NCBI GenBank assembly: GCA_035476635.1
Contig: DATILI010000304.1
Span: 1-10,621, forward strand
Source of the DNA: DATILI01 sp035476635
GTDB taxonomy: Bacteria; Pseudomonadota; Gammaproteobacteria; Burkholderiales; Burkholderiaceae_C
DNA length: 10,621 nt
Reading direction: 5' to 3'
The notes under the pieces were generated by a model. The model did no database searches. It was given only the letters and a program-made list of their open reading frames with translations, and was not told the DNA's origin. Each line of letters begins with the position of its first letter. Positions within the stretch are counted from its first letter, which is position 1. Made by a program: the position numbers and the translations under genes. Shown here one piece after another: positions 1 to 7,264 of this stretch.

Positions 1-2
1 CC

Positions 3-1208
3 ATGAAACAGATCCAAGAAGCCTACATCGTCGCTGCCACGCGCACGCCGATCGGGCGCTCCCACCGCGGCTACTTCCGCAACACGCGGCCCGACGACTT
101 GCTGGCCACCGCCTTGCGTTCGGCATTGGCACAAGTGCCGGGGCTGGACCCGCAAGCCATCGAAGACGTGATCTGCGGCTGTGCCATTCCTGAGGCGCAG
201 CAGGGCCTGAACGTGGCGCGCATCGGCGCGGTGCTGGCCGGCCTGCCCAAGAGCGTGGGCGGCATCACGGTGAACCGTTTCTGCGCCTCCGGCCTGTCGG
301 CGGTACAGATGGCGGCCGACCGCATCCGCGTGGGCGAGGCCGACGTGATGATTGCCGCCGGCACCGAGAGCATGAGCATGGTGCCGATGATGGGCAACTC
401 GCCATCGCTGTCGCCGACCATTTTCTCCAACCCCGACGACATCGAAAGCTACGGCATCGCCTACGGCATGGGCCTGACGGCCGAGAAGGTGGCGCAGCAG
501 TGGAAGGTCTCGCGCGATGCGCAGGATGAGTTTGCGTACAAGTCGCACATGAAGGCCATTGCCGCGATGAAGGCTGGCGAGTTCGCCGACGAGATCACGC
601 CGGTGGACGTGGCCGACCGCTCGCTCGATCTCGAATCGGCCGAGGTCAGCGTCAGGAACCGCACCGTCAGCATCGACGAGGGCGCGCGCCCCGACACCAC
701 GGTCGAAGGCTTGGGCAAGCTCAAGACGGTGTTTGCCGCGCGCGGCTCCGTCACCGCCGGCAACAGTTCGCAGACCTCGGACGGCGCAGGCGCGTTGATT
801 CTGGCCAGCGAGTCTGCCGTCAAGCGCTTTGGCCTGACGCCGCTGGCGCGCTTCTTGAGCTACGCCAGCCGCGGCGTGCCGCCGCACATCATGGGCATCG
901 GCCCGATCGAGGCGATTCCCGCGGCCCTCAAATACGCGGGACTGAAGCACAGCGACATCGACTGGTACGAGCTGAACGAGGCCTTTGCCGCGCAGTCGCT
1001 GGCCGTGATCAACACACTGGGCCTGGATGCGAGCAAGGTGAATCCGATGGGCGGGGCCATCGCGCTGGGCCACCCACTGGGCGCCACCGGCGCTATCCGG
1101 TCGGCGACAGTGGTGCACGCGCTGCGGCGCAAGAATCTCAAGTACGGCATGGTGACCATGTGCGTCGGAATGGGCCAAGGCGCTGCAGGGATTTTCGAAC
1201 GCGTCTAA
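3..1208 (+). CDS. Acetyl-CoA acyltransferase (thiolase, FadA-like)
   Basis: A 401-residue thiolase, the usual length for the family, expected to cleave 3-ketoacyl-CoA with CoA to give acetyl-CoA and a shortened acyl-CoA in the cytoplasm. The nucleophilic cysteine is C94 in NRFCASGLSA. The NEAF motif is at 325-328, the catalytic His is H357 in GGAIALGHPLGATGA, and the second catalytic Cys is C387 in MCVGMGQGAAG. All thiolase catalytic residues are present, so the enzyme should be active. The N-terminal AATRTPIGR supports the ATG two bases into the window; its ribosome binding site lies outside. The degradative (3-ketoacyl-CoA) rather than biosynthetic role is inferred from the following acyl-CoA genes and from resemblance to FadA-type proteins; chain-length preference is unknown. 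A terminator hairpin follows directly, so this may be the last gene of an upstream transcript. Confidence 0.93.
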   Translation: MKQIQEAYIVAATRTPIGRSHRGYFRNTRPDDLLATALRSALAQVPGLDPQAIEDVICGCAIPEAQQGLNVARIGAVLAGLPKSVGGITVNRFCASGLSAVQMAADRIRVGEADVMIAAGTESMSMVPMMGNSPSLSPTIFSNPDDIESYGIAYGMGLTAEKVAQQWKVSRDAQDEFAYKSHMKAIAAMKAGEFADEITPVDVADRSLDLESAEVSVRNRTVSIDEGARPDTTVEGLGKLKTVFAARGSVTAGNSSQTSDGAGALILASESAVKRFGLTPLARFLSYASRGVPPHIMGIGPIEAIPAALKYAGLKHSDIDWYELNEAFAAQSLAVINTLGLDASKVNPMGGAIALGHPLGATGAIRSATVVHALRRKNLKYGMVTMCVGMGQGAAGIFERV

Positions 1209-1220
1209 AGTCAAGACCGC

Positions 1221-1250
1221 AAGGCCACCGCAGAGTGGCCTTTTTATTTT
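1221..1250 (+). terminator. Intrinsic terminator between thiolase and hydrolase
   Basis: A perfect 8-bp stem, AAGGCCAC (1221-1228) with GTGGCCTT (1235-1242), encloses a 6-base loop CGCAGA and runs into a T-rich tract (TTTTTATTTT, 1241-1250). This is a textbook Rho-independent terminator 12 bases after the thiolase stop. It stands only 16 bases before the next gene's start codon, so it separates the thiolase from the downstream operon or leaves it partly coupled by read-through. Confidence 0.85.
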
Positions 1251-1266
1251 CATTGAGGAGCACGAG

Positions 1267-2148
1267 ATGAAGACCGAAAGCATTCAAGCAAGCGATGGAA
1301 TGGCACTGGCGCTGCGGGTCTACGAACCCGAAGGCCCGGCACCACGCCAGGGCAGCGTCGTCATCGGCGGCGCCATGGGGGTGCGCCAGGAGTTCTACGC
1401 GCCGTTTGCGCAATGGCTTTGCGGCCAGGGCTGGCGCGTCACCACCTTCGACTACCGCGGCTCGGGCGACTCGATGCCGACGGCGCAAGGCGGCAGCCTG
1501 CGCGGCTTCAAGGCCGATCTGTTCGACTGGACGCGCGACTACGAGGCCACCATCGACCACGCGCATGCAGCCCTGTCCGACCGGCCGCTGTACCTGCTGG
1601 GCCACAGCCTGGGCGCGCAACTGCCGGGCCTGCTGCACAACCAGCACAAGGTCAGCGGCCTCTTGAGCGTGGCGGCTGGCAGCGGCTACTGGCGCGAGAA
1701 TGCGCCGCAGCTCAAGCGCATCGTTCCGTATTTCTGGTTCTTCCTCGTGCCTCTTGCCACGCGCCTGTATGGCTACTTCCCGGGCCGAAAGCTGCGCAAG
1801 GTGGGTGACCTGCCAGCCGGCGTGATCATGCAATGGCGCAAGTGGTGCCTGAACCCGCGCTACAGCGTGGGCGCCGAAGGCGAGCTGGCGCGCCAGCGCT
1901 ATGCCAATGCGCGCTTCCCGGTGTTCGCCTTGTCCATCACCGATGACGAGTTGATGACCTTGCGCGGCACGCATAGCCTGGTCGATCTTTACGAGAACGC
2001 ACCACGCGAAGTGCAGCGCCTCGCGCCCGCCGACATCGCGGTGCGCCGCATTGGCCACTTCGGCCTGTTCCGCAGCGAACATGAATCCGTGCTTTGGCCG
2101 CGTGTCGGCCAGTGGCTTGCGGGGCTTGCGCGCCCCGCCGCAACCTGA
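1267..2148 (+). CDS. Alpha/beta hydrolase (serine hydrolase, COG4757-like)
   Basis: A 293-residue alpha/beta-hydrolase. The nucleophile elbow is GHSLG at 112-116 (S114). The early FDYRGSGDS stretch (61-69) is typical of the fold, D226 or D227 (SITDDE) is the likely acid and H264 (RIGHFG) the likely base. Residues 155-170 are hydrophobic and aromatic and probably form a lid over the active site. No signal peptide is visible, so it is cytoplasmic. The ATG is set by GAGGAG at 1255-1260, six bases upstream. Its stop codon lies inside the ribosome binding site of the thioesterase gene, which implies coupled translation. It may hydrolyse an ester, lactone or thioester made in this acyl-CoA pathway; the substrate is not readable from sequence. 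No promoter is apparent in the 16 bases after the terminator, so transcription must come from within the thiolase gene or by read-through. Confidence 0.85.
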   Translation: MKTESIQASDGMALALRVYEPEGPAPRQGSVVIGGAMGVRQEFYAPFAQWLCGQGWRVTTFDYRGSGDSMPTAQGGSLRGFKADLFDWTRDYEATIDHAHAALSDRPLYLLGHSLGAQLPGLLHNQHKVSGLLSVAAGSGYWRENAPQLKRIVPYFWFFLVPLATRLYGYFPGRKLRKVGDLPAGVIMQWRKWCLNPRYSVGAEGELARQRYANARFPVFALSITDDELMTLRGTHSLVDLYENAPREVQRLAPADIAVRRIGHFGLFRSEHESVLWPRVGQWLAGLARPAAT

Positions 2149-2157
2149 GGACCCACG

Positions 2158-2967
2158 ATGGGCATGCATGCTTTTGACCAGGCCGTCGCGCTCGTCGCGC
2201 AGGCCGACGGCAACTGGCGCGGGCACACCAGCCCCGCTTACGCGAACATGATCGGGCCGTTCGGCGGCGTCACCGCGGCGCAGGCGCTCAACGCCGTGTT
2301 GCAGCACCCCGAGCTGCTCGGCGAGCCGGTCTCGCTCACCGTCAATTTCGCGGCGGCGCTGGCCGATGGCGAGTTCACGGTGAAGGCGCGCCCGGCACGC
2401 ACCAATCGCTCAACGCAGCATTGGATCGTTGAAATACAGCAAGGCGAGCAAACGGTGCTCACCGCCACGGCCTTCACCGCGGTGCGCCGCGAGACCTGGA
2501 GCGCGAGTGACATGCCCATGCCGCTGGTGCCGCGCCCCGGCGACCTGGCGCCGCCCGACCGGCGCGGCCGCGTCGAATGGCTGCAGCGCTACGACATGCG
2601 CTTCGTGCACGGCGCCTTTCCGCCGGTATGGGATGGGCGCGACGAGGAGGACAGCCGCACCCAGTTGTGGGTGCGCGACGAACCACCGCGCGCGCTGGAC
2701 TTTGCCTCGCTGACCGCGCTGTCCGATGTGTTCTTCCCGCGCATCTGGCGCCGCCGCGCGACGATGACGCCGATCGGCACGGTCACCATGACGATCTACT
2801 TTCACGCCGGTGCGGCGCAGCTTGCCGCCACCGGCAGCGGCTACCTGCTCGGCCAGGCCCAGGCCCAGGCATTTCGCAATGGCTACTTCGACCAGACGGC
2901 GCTGCTGTGGAACGAAGCGGGCGAGTTGCTGGTCACGACGCACCAGGTCGTCTATTACAAAGAATAG
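2158..2967 (+). CDS. Acyl-CoA thioesterase, TesB-like double hotdog
   Basis: A 269-residue protein of the acyl-CoA thioesterase double-hotdog type (TesB/4HBT_3-like), which releases free acid and CoA from acyl-CoA. The first hotdog is about residues 15-110, with MIGPFGGVTAAQAL at 31-44. The second is about 140-269, with LSDVFFPRIW (188-197), where D190 sits where TesB-type enzymes keep their catalytic Asp, and a closing strand (GYFDQ 242-246, THQVVYYK 261-268) typical of this subfamily. The start is the first of two nearby ATGs. It is preceded by TGAGGA, whose first three bases are the stop codon of the hydrolase gene, so the pair is probably translationally coupled. A 15-base gap leads to the next gene. 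Role inferred: removing CoA from dead-end or product acyl-CoAs of this pathway. Confidence 0.85.
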   Translation: MGMHAFDQAVALVAQADGNWRGHTSPAYANMIGPFGGVTAAQALNAVLQHPELLGEPVSLTVNFAAALADGEFTVKARPARTNRSTQHWIVEIQQGEQTVLTATAFTAVRRETWSASDMPMPLVPRPGDLAPPDRRGRVEWLQRYDMRFVHGAFPPVWDGRDEEDSRTQLWVRDEPPRALDFASLTALSDVFFPRIWRRRATMTPIGTVTMTIYFHAGAAQLAATGSGYLLGQAQAQAFRNGYFDQTALLWNEAGELLVTTHQVVYYKE

Positions 2968-2982
2968 CCAGGAGCCAGGCAG

Positions 2983-3717
2983 ATGAACAAGGTCGCACTG
3001 ATTGTCGGAGCCGGCGATTCCACCGGCGGCGCCATCGCCCGGCGTTTTGCGCGCGAAGGCTACACCGCCTGCGTCACGCGCCGCAGCCTGGACAAGCTGC
3101 AGCCGCTGCTTGCGCAGATCAAGGCCGACGGCGGGCAGGCGCATGGCTTTCCTTCGGACGCGCGCAAGGAAGAGGAAGTCGTCGCGTTGATCGAGCAGAT
3201 CGAATCCAGCGTCGGCCCGATCGAAGTGCTGGTATTCAACATCGGCGCCAACGTTCCCTGCAGCATCCTGGACGAGACGGCGCGCAAGTACTTCAAGATC
3301 TGGGAGATGGCCTGCCTGGGCGGCTTTCTCAACGGCCGCGAGGTGGCCCGGCGCATGGTGGCGCGCGAAGGCAACGGGCACAAGGGCACCATCATCTTCA
3401 CCGGCGCCACCGCATCGCTGCGCGGCGCCGCCAACTTCGCGGCCTTTGCCGGTGCCAAGCATGCGCTTCGTGCGCTGGCCCAGAGCATGGCACGCGAACT
3501 CGGTCCGCGCGGCGTCCACGTGGCGCATGTGGTGGTCGACGGCGCCATCGACACCGAATTCATCCGCGAGAATTTCCCCGAGCGCTACGCACTGAAAGAG
3601 CAGGGCGGCATCCTGAACCCCGATCACATTGCCGACAACTACTGGATGCTGCACCAGCAGCCACGCGACGCCTGGACGCATGAACTCGATTTGCGGCCCT
3701 ACATGGAGAAGTTCTAA
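2983..3717 (+). CDS. Atypical SDR lacking catalytic Ser and Tyr (SDR_c10-like)
   Basis: A 244-residue Rossmann-fold protein of the short-chain dehydrogenase/reductase superfamily. The glycine-rich loop GAGDSTGG (9-16) is an imperfect match to GxxxGxG, with Ser at the middle Gly position. NIGAN (86-90) replaces the usual NNAG. Aligned by eye to FabG, the catalytic Ser falls on A142 (TGATAS) and the catalytic Tyr on F155, while the Lys is kept (K159, in FAGAK). This pattern matches the described SDR subgroup (cd05373, SDR_c10) that has Phe in place of the active-site Tyr. Classical Tyr-dependent hydride-transfer chemistry is therefore doubtful; it might bind nucleotide without oxidoreductase activity, or use another mechanism. 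AGGAG at 2970-2974 supports the start. The stop overlaps the next ATG by one base (TAATG), tying it to the isomerase gene. Confidence 0.88.
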   Translation: MNKVALIVGAGDSTGGAIARRFAREGYTACVTRRSLDKLQPLLAQIKADGGQAHGFPSDARKEEEVVALIEQIESSVGPIEVLVFNIGANVPCSILDETARKYFKIWEMACLGGFLNGREVARRMVAREGNGHKGTIIFTGATASLRGAANFAAFAGAKHALRALAQSMARELGPRGVHVAHVVVDGAIDTEFIRENFPERYALKEQGGILNPDHIADNYWMLHQQPRDAWTHELDLRPYMEKF

Positions 3718-4307
3718 TGCGCAACTCCGTTGAATTCTTCTTTGACTTCGGCAGCCCCGCCTCCTATCTGGCCTACACCCAGATCGCTGCGCTGTGCGAA
3801 CAGGCCCATGCAGCGCTGGTCTACAAGCCCATGCTGCTGGGCGGCGTGTTTCAGGCCACCGGCAACCAGTCGCCGGCCAACATTCCCGCCAAGGGCGGCT
3901 ACATCTTCAAGGACTTCGACCGCTTCGCCAGGCGGTACGGCGTGCCGCTCAACACCAATCCGCATTTCCCGATCAACACCTTGATGCTGATGCGCGGCGC
4001 CGTCGGCATGCAGATGCGCGAGCCGCAAGGTTTTGGCGCCTATATGGATGCGATATTCCGGGCGATCTGGGTCGATGCCCGGAACCTCAACGACCCCGCG
4101 ACGGTTGGCGCCGTGCTCCAGGCCGCGGGCTTCGACCCGGCAGCGCTGTTGGCGTTGACACAAGACGCCGCCGTCAAGGAGCAACTCAAGGTGGCGACGC
4201 AGGAAGCCATTGACCGCGGCGTGTTCGGCGCCCCCACTTTCTTCGTTGGCGACCAGATGTTCTGGGGCCAGGACCGACTGGATTTTGTAAAGGAAGCACT
4301 GCAATGA
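3717..4307 (+). CDS. 2-hydroxychromene-2-carboxylate isomerase-like (GST kappa/DsbA fold)
   Basis: A 196-residue protein, full length for the HCCA isomerase (NahD-like) branch of the DsbA/kappa-GST thioredoxin-fold family. The N-terminal VEFFFDFGSPASYLAY carries the active-site serine (S13) in place of a CxxC, so it is not a disulfide oxidoreductase. The C-terminal GVFGAPTFFVGDQMFWGQDR is the hallmark loop and cis-Pro region of the family. Characterised members use glutathione as cofactor to isomerise 2-hydroxychromene-2-carboxylate in naphthalene breakdown. No aromatic ring-cleavage genes are present here, so its substrate is more likely an unsaturated or enol intermediate of the surrounding acyl-CoA pathway (inference). 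The start overlaps the SDR stop by one base, with GGAG at 3705-3708 upstream. Its stop overlaps the next start (ATGA). Confidence 0.88.
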   Translation: MRNSVEFFFDFGSPASYLAYTQIAALCEQAHAALVYKPMLLGGVFQATGNQSPANIPAKGGYIFKDFDRFARRYGVPLNTNPHFPINTLMLMRGAVGMQMREPQGFGAYMDAIFRAIWVDARNLNDPATVGAVLQAAGFDPAALLALTQDAAVKEQLKVATQEAIDRGVFGAPTFFVGDQMFWGQDRLDFVKEALQ

Positions 4308-5071
4308 GCGATGACATCCGCACCCACACCGAAGCTGGTGTGACCACCATCACCTTCAACCGCGTCGACAAGAAGAATTCGATTTCTTCGGCCATGTACG
4401 CCACGCTGGCCGATGCCTTGCAACAGGCCGAGAGCGACAGCGCCGTGCGCGTGGTGGTGCTGCAAGGCCACGAAACCATTTTCAGCGCCGGCAACGACAT
4501 CGGCGACTTTCTCAACGGGCCCGTGTCAACGCAGGAGTCGCCGGTGTTCCGCTTCCTGCGCGGCATCGCGAGTTTTCCCAAGCCGCTGGTGGCCGCTGTC
4601 TGCGGTCCGGCCGTCGGCATCGGCACCACCATGCTGTTCCATTGCGACCTGGTCTATGCCGGCGACAACGCGGCGTTTTCCCTGCCCTTCGTCAACCTCG
4701 GCCTGTGTCCCGAAGCGGCCTCCAGCCTGCTGGTGCCGCAGATGCTGGGCTACCACCGCGCAGCCGAGGCGCTGCTGCTGGGCGAGCCCTTCATGGCCGA
4801 GGCGGCTCTCGAAGTGGGCCTGGTCAACCGCGTGCTGCCGCCGACCGAGGCCAATGCCTACGCCCAAGCCCAGGCGCGCAAGCTCGCGGCCAAGCCCCTG
4901 AGCGCGCTGGTGGAAACCAAGCGCCTCATGAAGAAGGGCCAGGCCGCGCTGGTGCTGCAGCAAATGGCGGAAGAGGGCGCCAGCTTCGGCCGCATGCTGC
5001 GCGAACCGGCGGCACGCGAAGCCTTCGGTGCGTTTATGGAAAAACGCCGTCCCGACTTCAGCAAGGTCTGA
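4304..5071 (+). CDS. Enoyl-CoA hydratase/isomerase family protein, isomerase-type active site
   Basis: A 255-residue crotonase-fold protein. The oxyanion-hole segments are SAGNDI (61-66) and GPAVGIGTT (101-109), as in CoA-binding crotonases. The two glutamates of classical enoyl-CoA hydratases appear to be missing: the first falls in GIGTTMLFHCDL (no Glu) and the second in FSLPFVNLG (Phe). A single Glu, E137 in LGLCPEAASS, sits where delta3,delta2-enoyl-CoA isomerases of the ECI2/Eci1 kind hold their catalytic Glu. An isomerase role, shifting a double bond into conjugation before hydration, is therefore more likely than hydration; this rests on by-eye alignment. The ATG overlaps the upstream stop by four bases and is served by AGGAAG at 4291-4296. 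A 30-base gap with its own Shine-Dalgarno leads to the next gene. Confidence 0.88.
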   Translation: MSDDIRTHTEAGVTTITFNRVDKKNSISSAMYATLADALQQAESDSAVRVVVLQGHETIFSAGNDIGDFLNGPVSTQESPVFRFLRGIASFPKPLVAAVCGPAVGIGTTMLFHCDLVYAGDNAAFSLPFVNLGLCPEAASSLLVPQMLGYHRAAEALLLGEPFMAEAALEVGLVNRVLPPTEANAYAQAQARKLAAKPLSALVETKRLMKKGQAALVLQQMAEEGASFGRMLREPAAREAFGAFMEKRRPDFSKV

Positions 5072-5101
5072 AGTACGTCGCAGAAAATTCAGGAGACAAG
5101 C

Positions 5102-5929
5102 ATGACACTCAAAGGCAAGACCCTTTTCATCACCGGCGCATCGCGCGGCATCGGCCTGGCCATTGCCAAGCGCGCCGCGGCCGATGGCGCGAACATCGTC
5201 GTCGCGGCCAAGACCACCGACCCCAACCCCAAGCTGCCCGGCACCATCTACAGCGCCGCCGAGGAAATCAAGGCCGCCGGCGGCCAGGCGCTGCCGCTGA
5301 TGGTGGACATCCGTGAAGAAGAGGCGGTGCTGGCGGCCGTGGCCAAGGCGGTGGCGACCTTCGGCGGCATCGACATCCTGATCAACAATGCCAGCGCGAT
5401 CAGCCTGACCGATACCGAGCACACGCCGATGAAGCGCTACGACCTGATGAACGGCATCAATGCGCGCGGTACCTACCTGTGCACGCAGGCCTGCCTGCCC
5501 GAGCTCATGAAGTCGGCGGCAGCAGGGCGCAACCCGCACGTGCTCAACATGTCGCCGCCTTTGTCGATGAAGACGCACTGGTTCGCGCCGCACACGGCCT
5601 ACACCATGGCCAAGTACGGCATGAGCATGTGCACCCTGGGCCACGCCGGCGAGTTCAAGAAATACGGCATCGCCGTCAACAGCCTGTGGCCGCGCACCGC
5701 CATCGCCACGGCCGCGCTGCAGATGATTCCCGGCGTGGATTTGAAGCTGTGCCGCAAGCCCGAGATCCTGTCCGACGCGGCCTACCTGATCCTCACGAGT
5801 GCAAGCACCAACACCGGCAACTTCCATATCGACGATGAATTGCTGGCGGCGCATGGCGTTACCGATCTGGACCAGTACTCGGTAACACCGGGCACCAAGA
5901 ACTTCATTCCCGATTTCTTCGTGGATTGA
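5102..5929 (+). CDS. SDR oxidoreductase, HSDL2-like
   Basis: A 275-residue classical-type SDR resembling the SDR domain of hydroxysteroid dehydrogenase-like protein 2. The cofactor loop is intact, TGASRGIG (11-18), as is NNAS (95-98). The Y167-x-x-x-K171 pair lies in HTAYTMAKYGMSM and S151 in NMSPPLSM is the likely catalytic Ser. The SPPL and YTxAKYGMS motifs are characteristic of the HSDL2 subgroup, as is the extra PNPKLPGTIYSAAEEI stretch (41-56) after the second strand. No SCP2 lipid-binding domain follows, unlike animal HSDL2, so only the enzyme domain is here. Expected to be a cytoplasmic NAD(P)-dependent oxidoreductase on a lipid-derived hydroxy or keto group; the substrate is unknown. 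AGGAG at 5091-5095 sets the start. It is the last gene of the cluster and converges on hipA across 39 bases. Confidence 0.9.
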   Translation: MTLKGKTLFITGASRGIGLAIAKRAAADGANIVVAAKTTDPNPKLPGTIYSAAEEIKAAGGQALPLMVDIREEEAVLAAVAKAVATFGGIDILINNASAISLTDTEHTPMKRYDLMNGINARGTYLCTQACLPELMKSAAAGRNPHVLNMSPPLSMKTHWFAPHTAYTMAKYGMSMCTLGHAGEFKKYGIAVNSLWPRTAIATAALQMIPGVDLKLCRKPEILSDAAYLILTSASTNTGNFHIDDELLAAHGVTDLDQYSVTPGTKNFIPDFFVD

Positions 5930-5968
5930 GAACGGCAGGCAACATCCATTTGCCAGCGGCAAGCGGCG
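5930..5968. other. Convergent gap between HSDL2-like gene and hipA
   Basis: The 39 bases between two converging genes hold overlapping, mutually exclusive 5-bp hairpins: GGCAA 5938-5942 with TTGCC 5950-5954, or the same TTGCC with GGCAA 5958-5962. Neither has a T-tract on either strand, so a convincing intrinsic terminator is not seen. Transcripts from the two sides may overlap, or stop by a Rho-dependent route. Confidence 0.35.
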
Positions 5969-7264
5969 TCAGCGCGGGCGCAGGGTCCGCTTCGGTGCCG
6001 GCGACCCTACCAACGAGCGAAGCCGTTCGATTTCATTCGTGATCGCGGCAGCCTCGACTTTTGGTACCTCCCAAGTCGAGGCAAGCGACTTCCATTGGCC
6101 AACTGCCGTGACCACCTCCTCGACAATGGTTTTCGCATTGCGCACGTTGTTCTCGGCGGCGACCTTCAGGATGTCCGCTTGCGTCGGATCAACGCCGCCG
6201 CCAATGGCTGTGGCGTGATGGTTTGCGGGCCCAGCGCTGTAGGTCAGGTCGAACGGGGGGCTTAGGCGCCATCCCGAATCCGTACGCAGGTAAGCGAAAT
6301 TCTTGGTGTGATCATCGCGGTTGTGGGTGACCGCGTTGAAAACCATGAGCCGAAAGGCCTTCGCGGTTTCGGCTGCACTCGATGTCAGGCGGCTGGTCGT
6401 TGCCAGCACACCAGAGTAGTCCATGGAAGGCAGTCGGTGGCTGGCGTAGAGGTGCCCGCAAAGCGAAAGCACATGGATGCGTCGGTTGCCCTCGCGATCA
6501 AACCGGCGCACCCCAAAGTAGTGTTCCGTGCGCTTCTTGCGCCCTGCTACAGGAACCTGAACCTCAATGAGCGCGGTGGGAGGCATGTCCAGGCCGGCTT
6601 CCCGTGCCATCTGTGCGTACGCATACTCTGCGCGCCCCGTCGACAAACCATCGCCAATGCCGCGGAACTTGACGAGCCAGTGCTCAAATCCATCTGGCAA
6701 TGCGTCGAAGCCTGAAATGCAGCGCCCGTCGCCAGGGTGTCGACCAACCGCTACCTTGGGCCGTGCTCCGCCAGGTGAACCGCCGTGGAGGTAGAGCTCC
6801 TTCAGCACATCGGAGGCACTTCCTTCAAGGAATAAGTCCGCCGCAGCGGCGAGGCTACCCAGATCGAGCTTGCCAGCCGTCAGGCCGCTCGCGGCAAGGT
6901 CGATCTCGGGTTCATAAATGAGTGCGCCCATCCCGCGGGCGCCAATATAGGCGAGCCGATCGAGAGCGGTGGACTCGACCGGGCTCCAAGAGAATGCTTC
7001 TCTGAATGCCCGGTCCATGAGAAGCAGCCCCCATCCATCGGGCAGGCTGTCGTAGAAGCAACCGTGTAGCCCGCTGAGCACGTCGCTGGCAGGTGCTTGT
7101 GGGCCGGGCCCGAATCGCACGGTGTATGGAGCAATATCAAAGCCGTGGGAAAGCCACTGGGCGTCGTACTCGAAAAGGATCCGCCCCTGCGCGGTGATGG
7201 CGATCCTGCCAACGGTGTTTTCACCGATGCGCACGCGCAGGCGTTCTACGTGGGATTGCTTCAA
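5969..7264 (-). CDS. hipA: HipA-family toxin Ser/Thr kinase
   Basis: A 431-residue HipA-type kinase, close to E. coli HipA in length. The N-terminal subdomain (about 8-110) has the HipA hallmarks RIGENTVGRIA, GRILFEYDAQWL and SLPDGWGLLLMDRAF. The kinase core has the loop GGSPGGARPKVAV (161-173), catalytic Lys K199 in HWLVKF, catalytic-loop NRDDHTKNF (315-323, with D317 and N322 matching E. coli D309 and N314), and metal-binding D339 in SPPFDLTYS. S163 lies seven residues before K170, as autophosphorylated S150 does in E. coli HipA. E. coli HipA phosphorylates glutamyl-tRNA synthetase; the target here is unknown. The start is TTG, since the domain begins at once and the next Met is far inside; AAGGGAG lies six bases upstream. 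It overlaps the antitoxin stop by four bases. Lower GC than the neighbours suggests acquisition. Confidence 0.92.
   Translation of the reverse strand: MKQSHVERLRVRIGENTVGRIAITAQGRILFEYDAQWLSHGFDIAPYTVRFGPGPQAPASDVLSGLHGCFYDSLPDGWGLLLMDRAFREAFSWSPVESTALDRLAYIGARGMGALIYEPEIDLAASGLTAGKLDLGSLAAAADLFLEGSASDVLKELYLHGGSPGGARPKVAVGRHPGDGRCISGFDALPDGFEHWLVKFRGIGDGLSTGRAEYAYAQMAREAGLDMPPTALIEVQVPVAGRKKRTEHYFGVRRFDREGNRRIHVLSLCGHLYASHRLPSMDYSGVLATTSRLTSSAAETAKAFRLMVFNAVTHNRDDHTKNFAYLRTDSGWRLSPPFDLTYSAGPANHHATAIGGGVDPTQADILKVAAENNVRNAKTIVEEVVTAVGQWKSLASTWEVPKVEAAAITNEIERLRSLVGSPAPKRTLRPR

Noticed and set aside
1138..2307. Long minus-strand open frame (389 codons) over the hydrolase gene
   Set aside because: A high-GC shadow frame. 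Its translation is low-complexity Arg/Ala/His-rich with no domain, while the plus strand carries a clear hydrolase with its catalytic motif.
2410..3681. Long minus-strand open frame (423 codons) over thioesterase and SDR genes
   Set aside because: Same GC-driven shadow effect. It spans two recognisable plus-strand genes and shows no family features.
5562..5567. TGTCGA inside the HSDL2-like gene (another at 6738-6743 in hipA) as ECF42 sites
   Set aside because: Both lie inside coding sequence and lack a CG(A/T)C box 17 bases downstream.
4526..5962. Minus-strand open frame (478 codons) over crotonase and HSDL2-like genes
   Set aside because: Longer than either real gene but His/Arg/Gly-rich with no recognisable motif; both plus-strand proteins are clear family members.
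5938..5962. Hairpins in the convergent gap as a bidirectional terminator
   Set aside because: Stems are only 5 bp, mutually exclusive, and have no T-tract on either strand.
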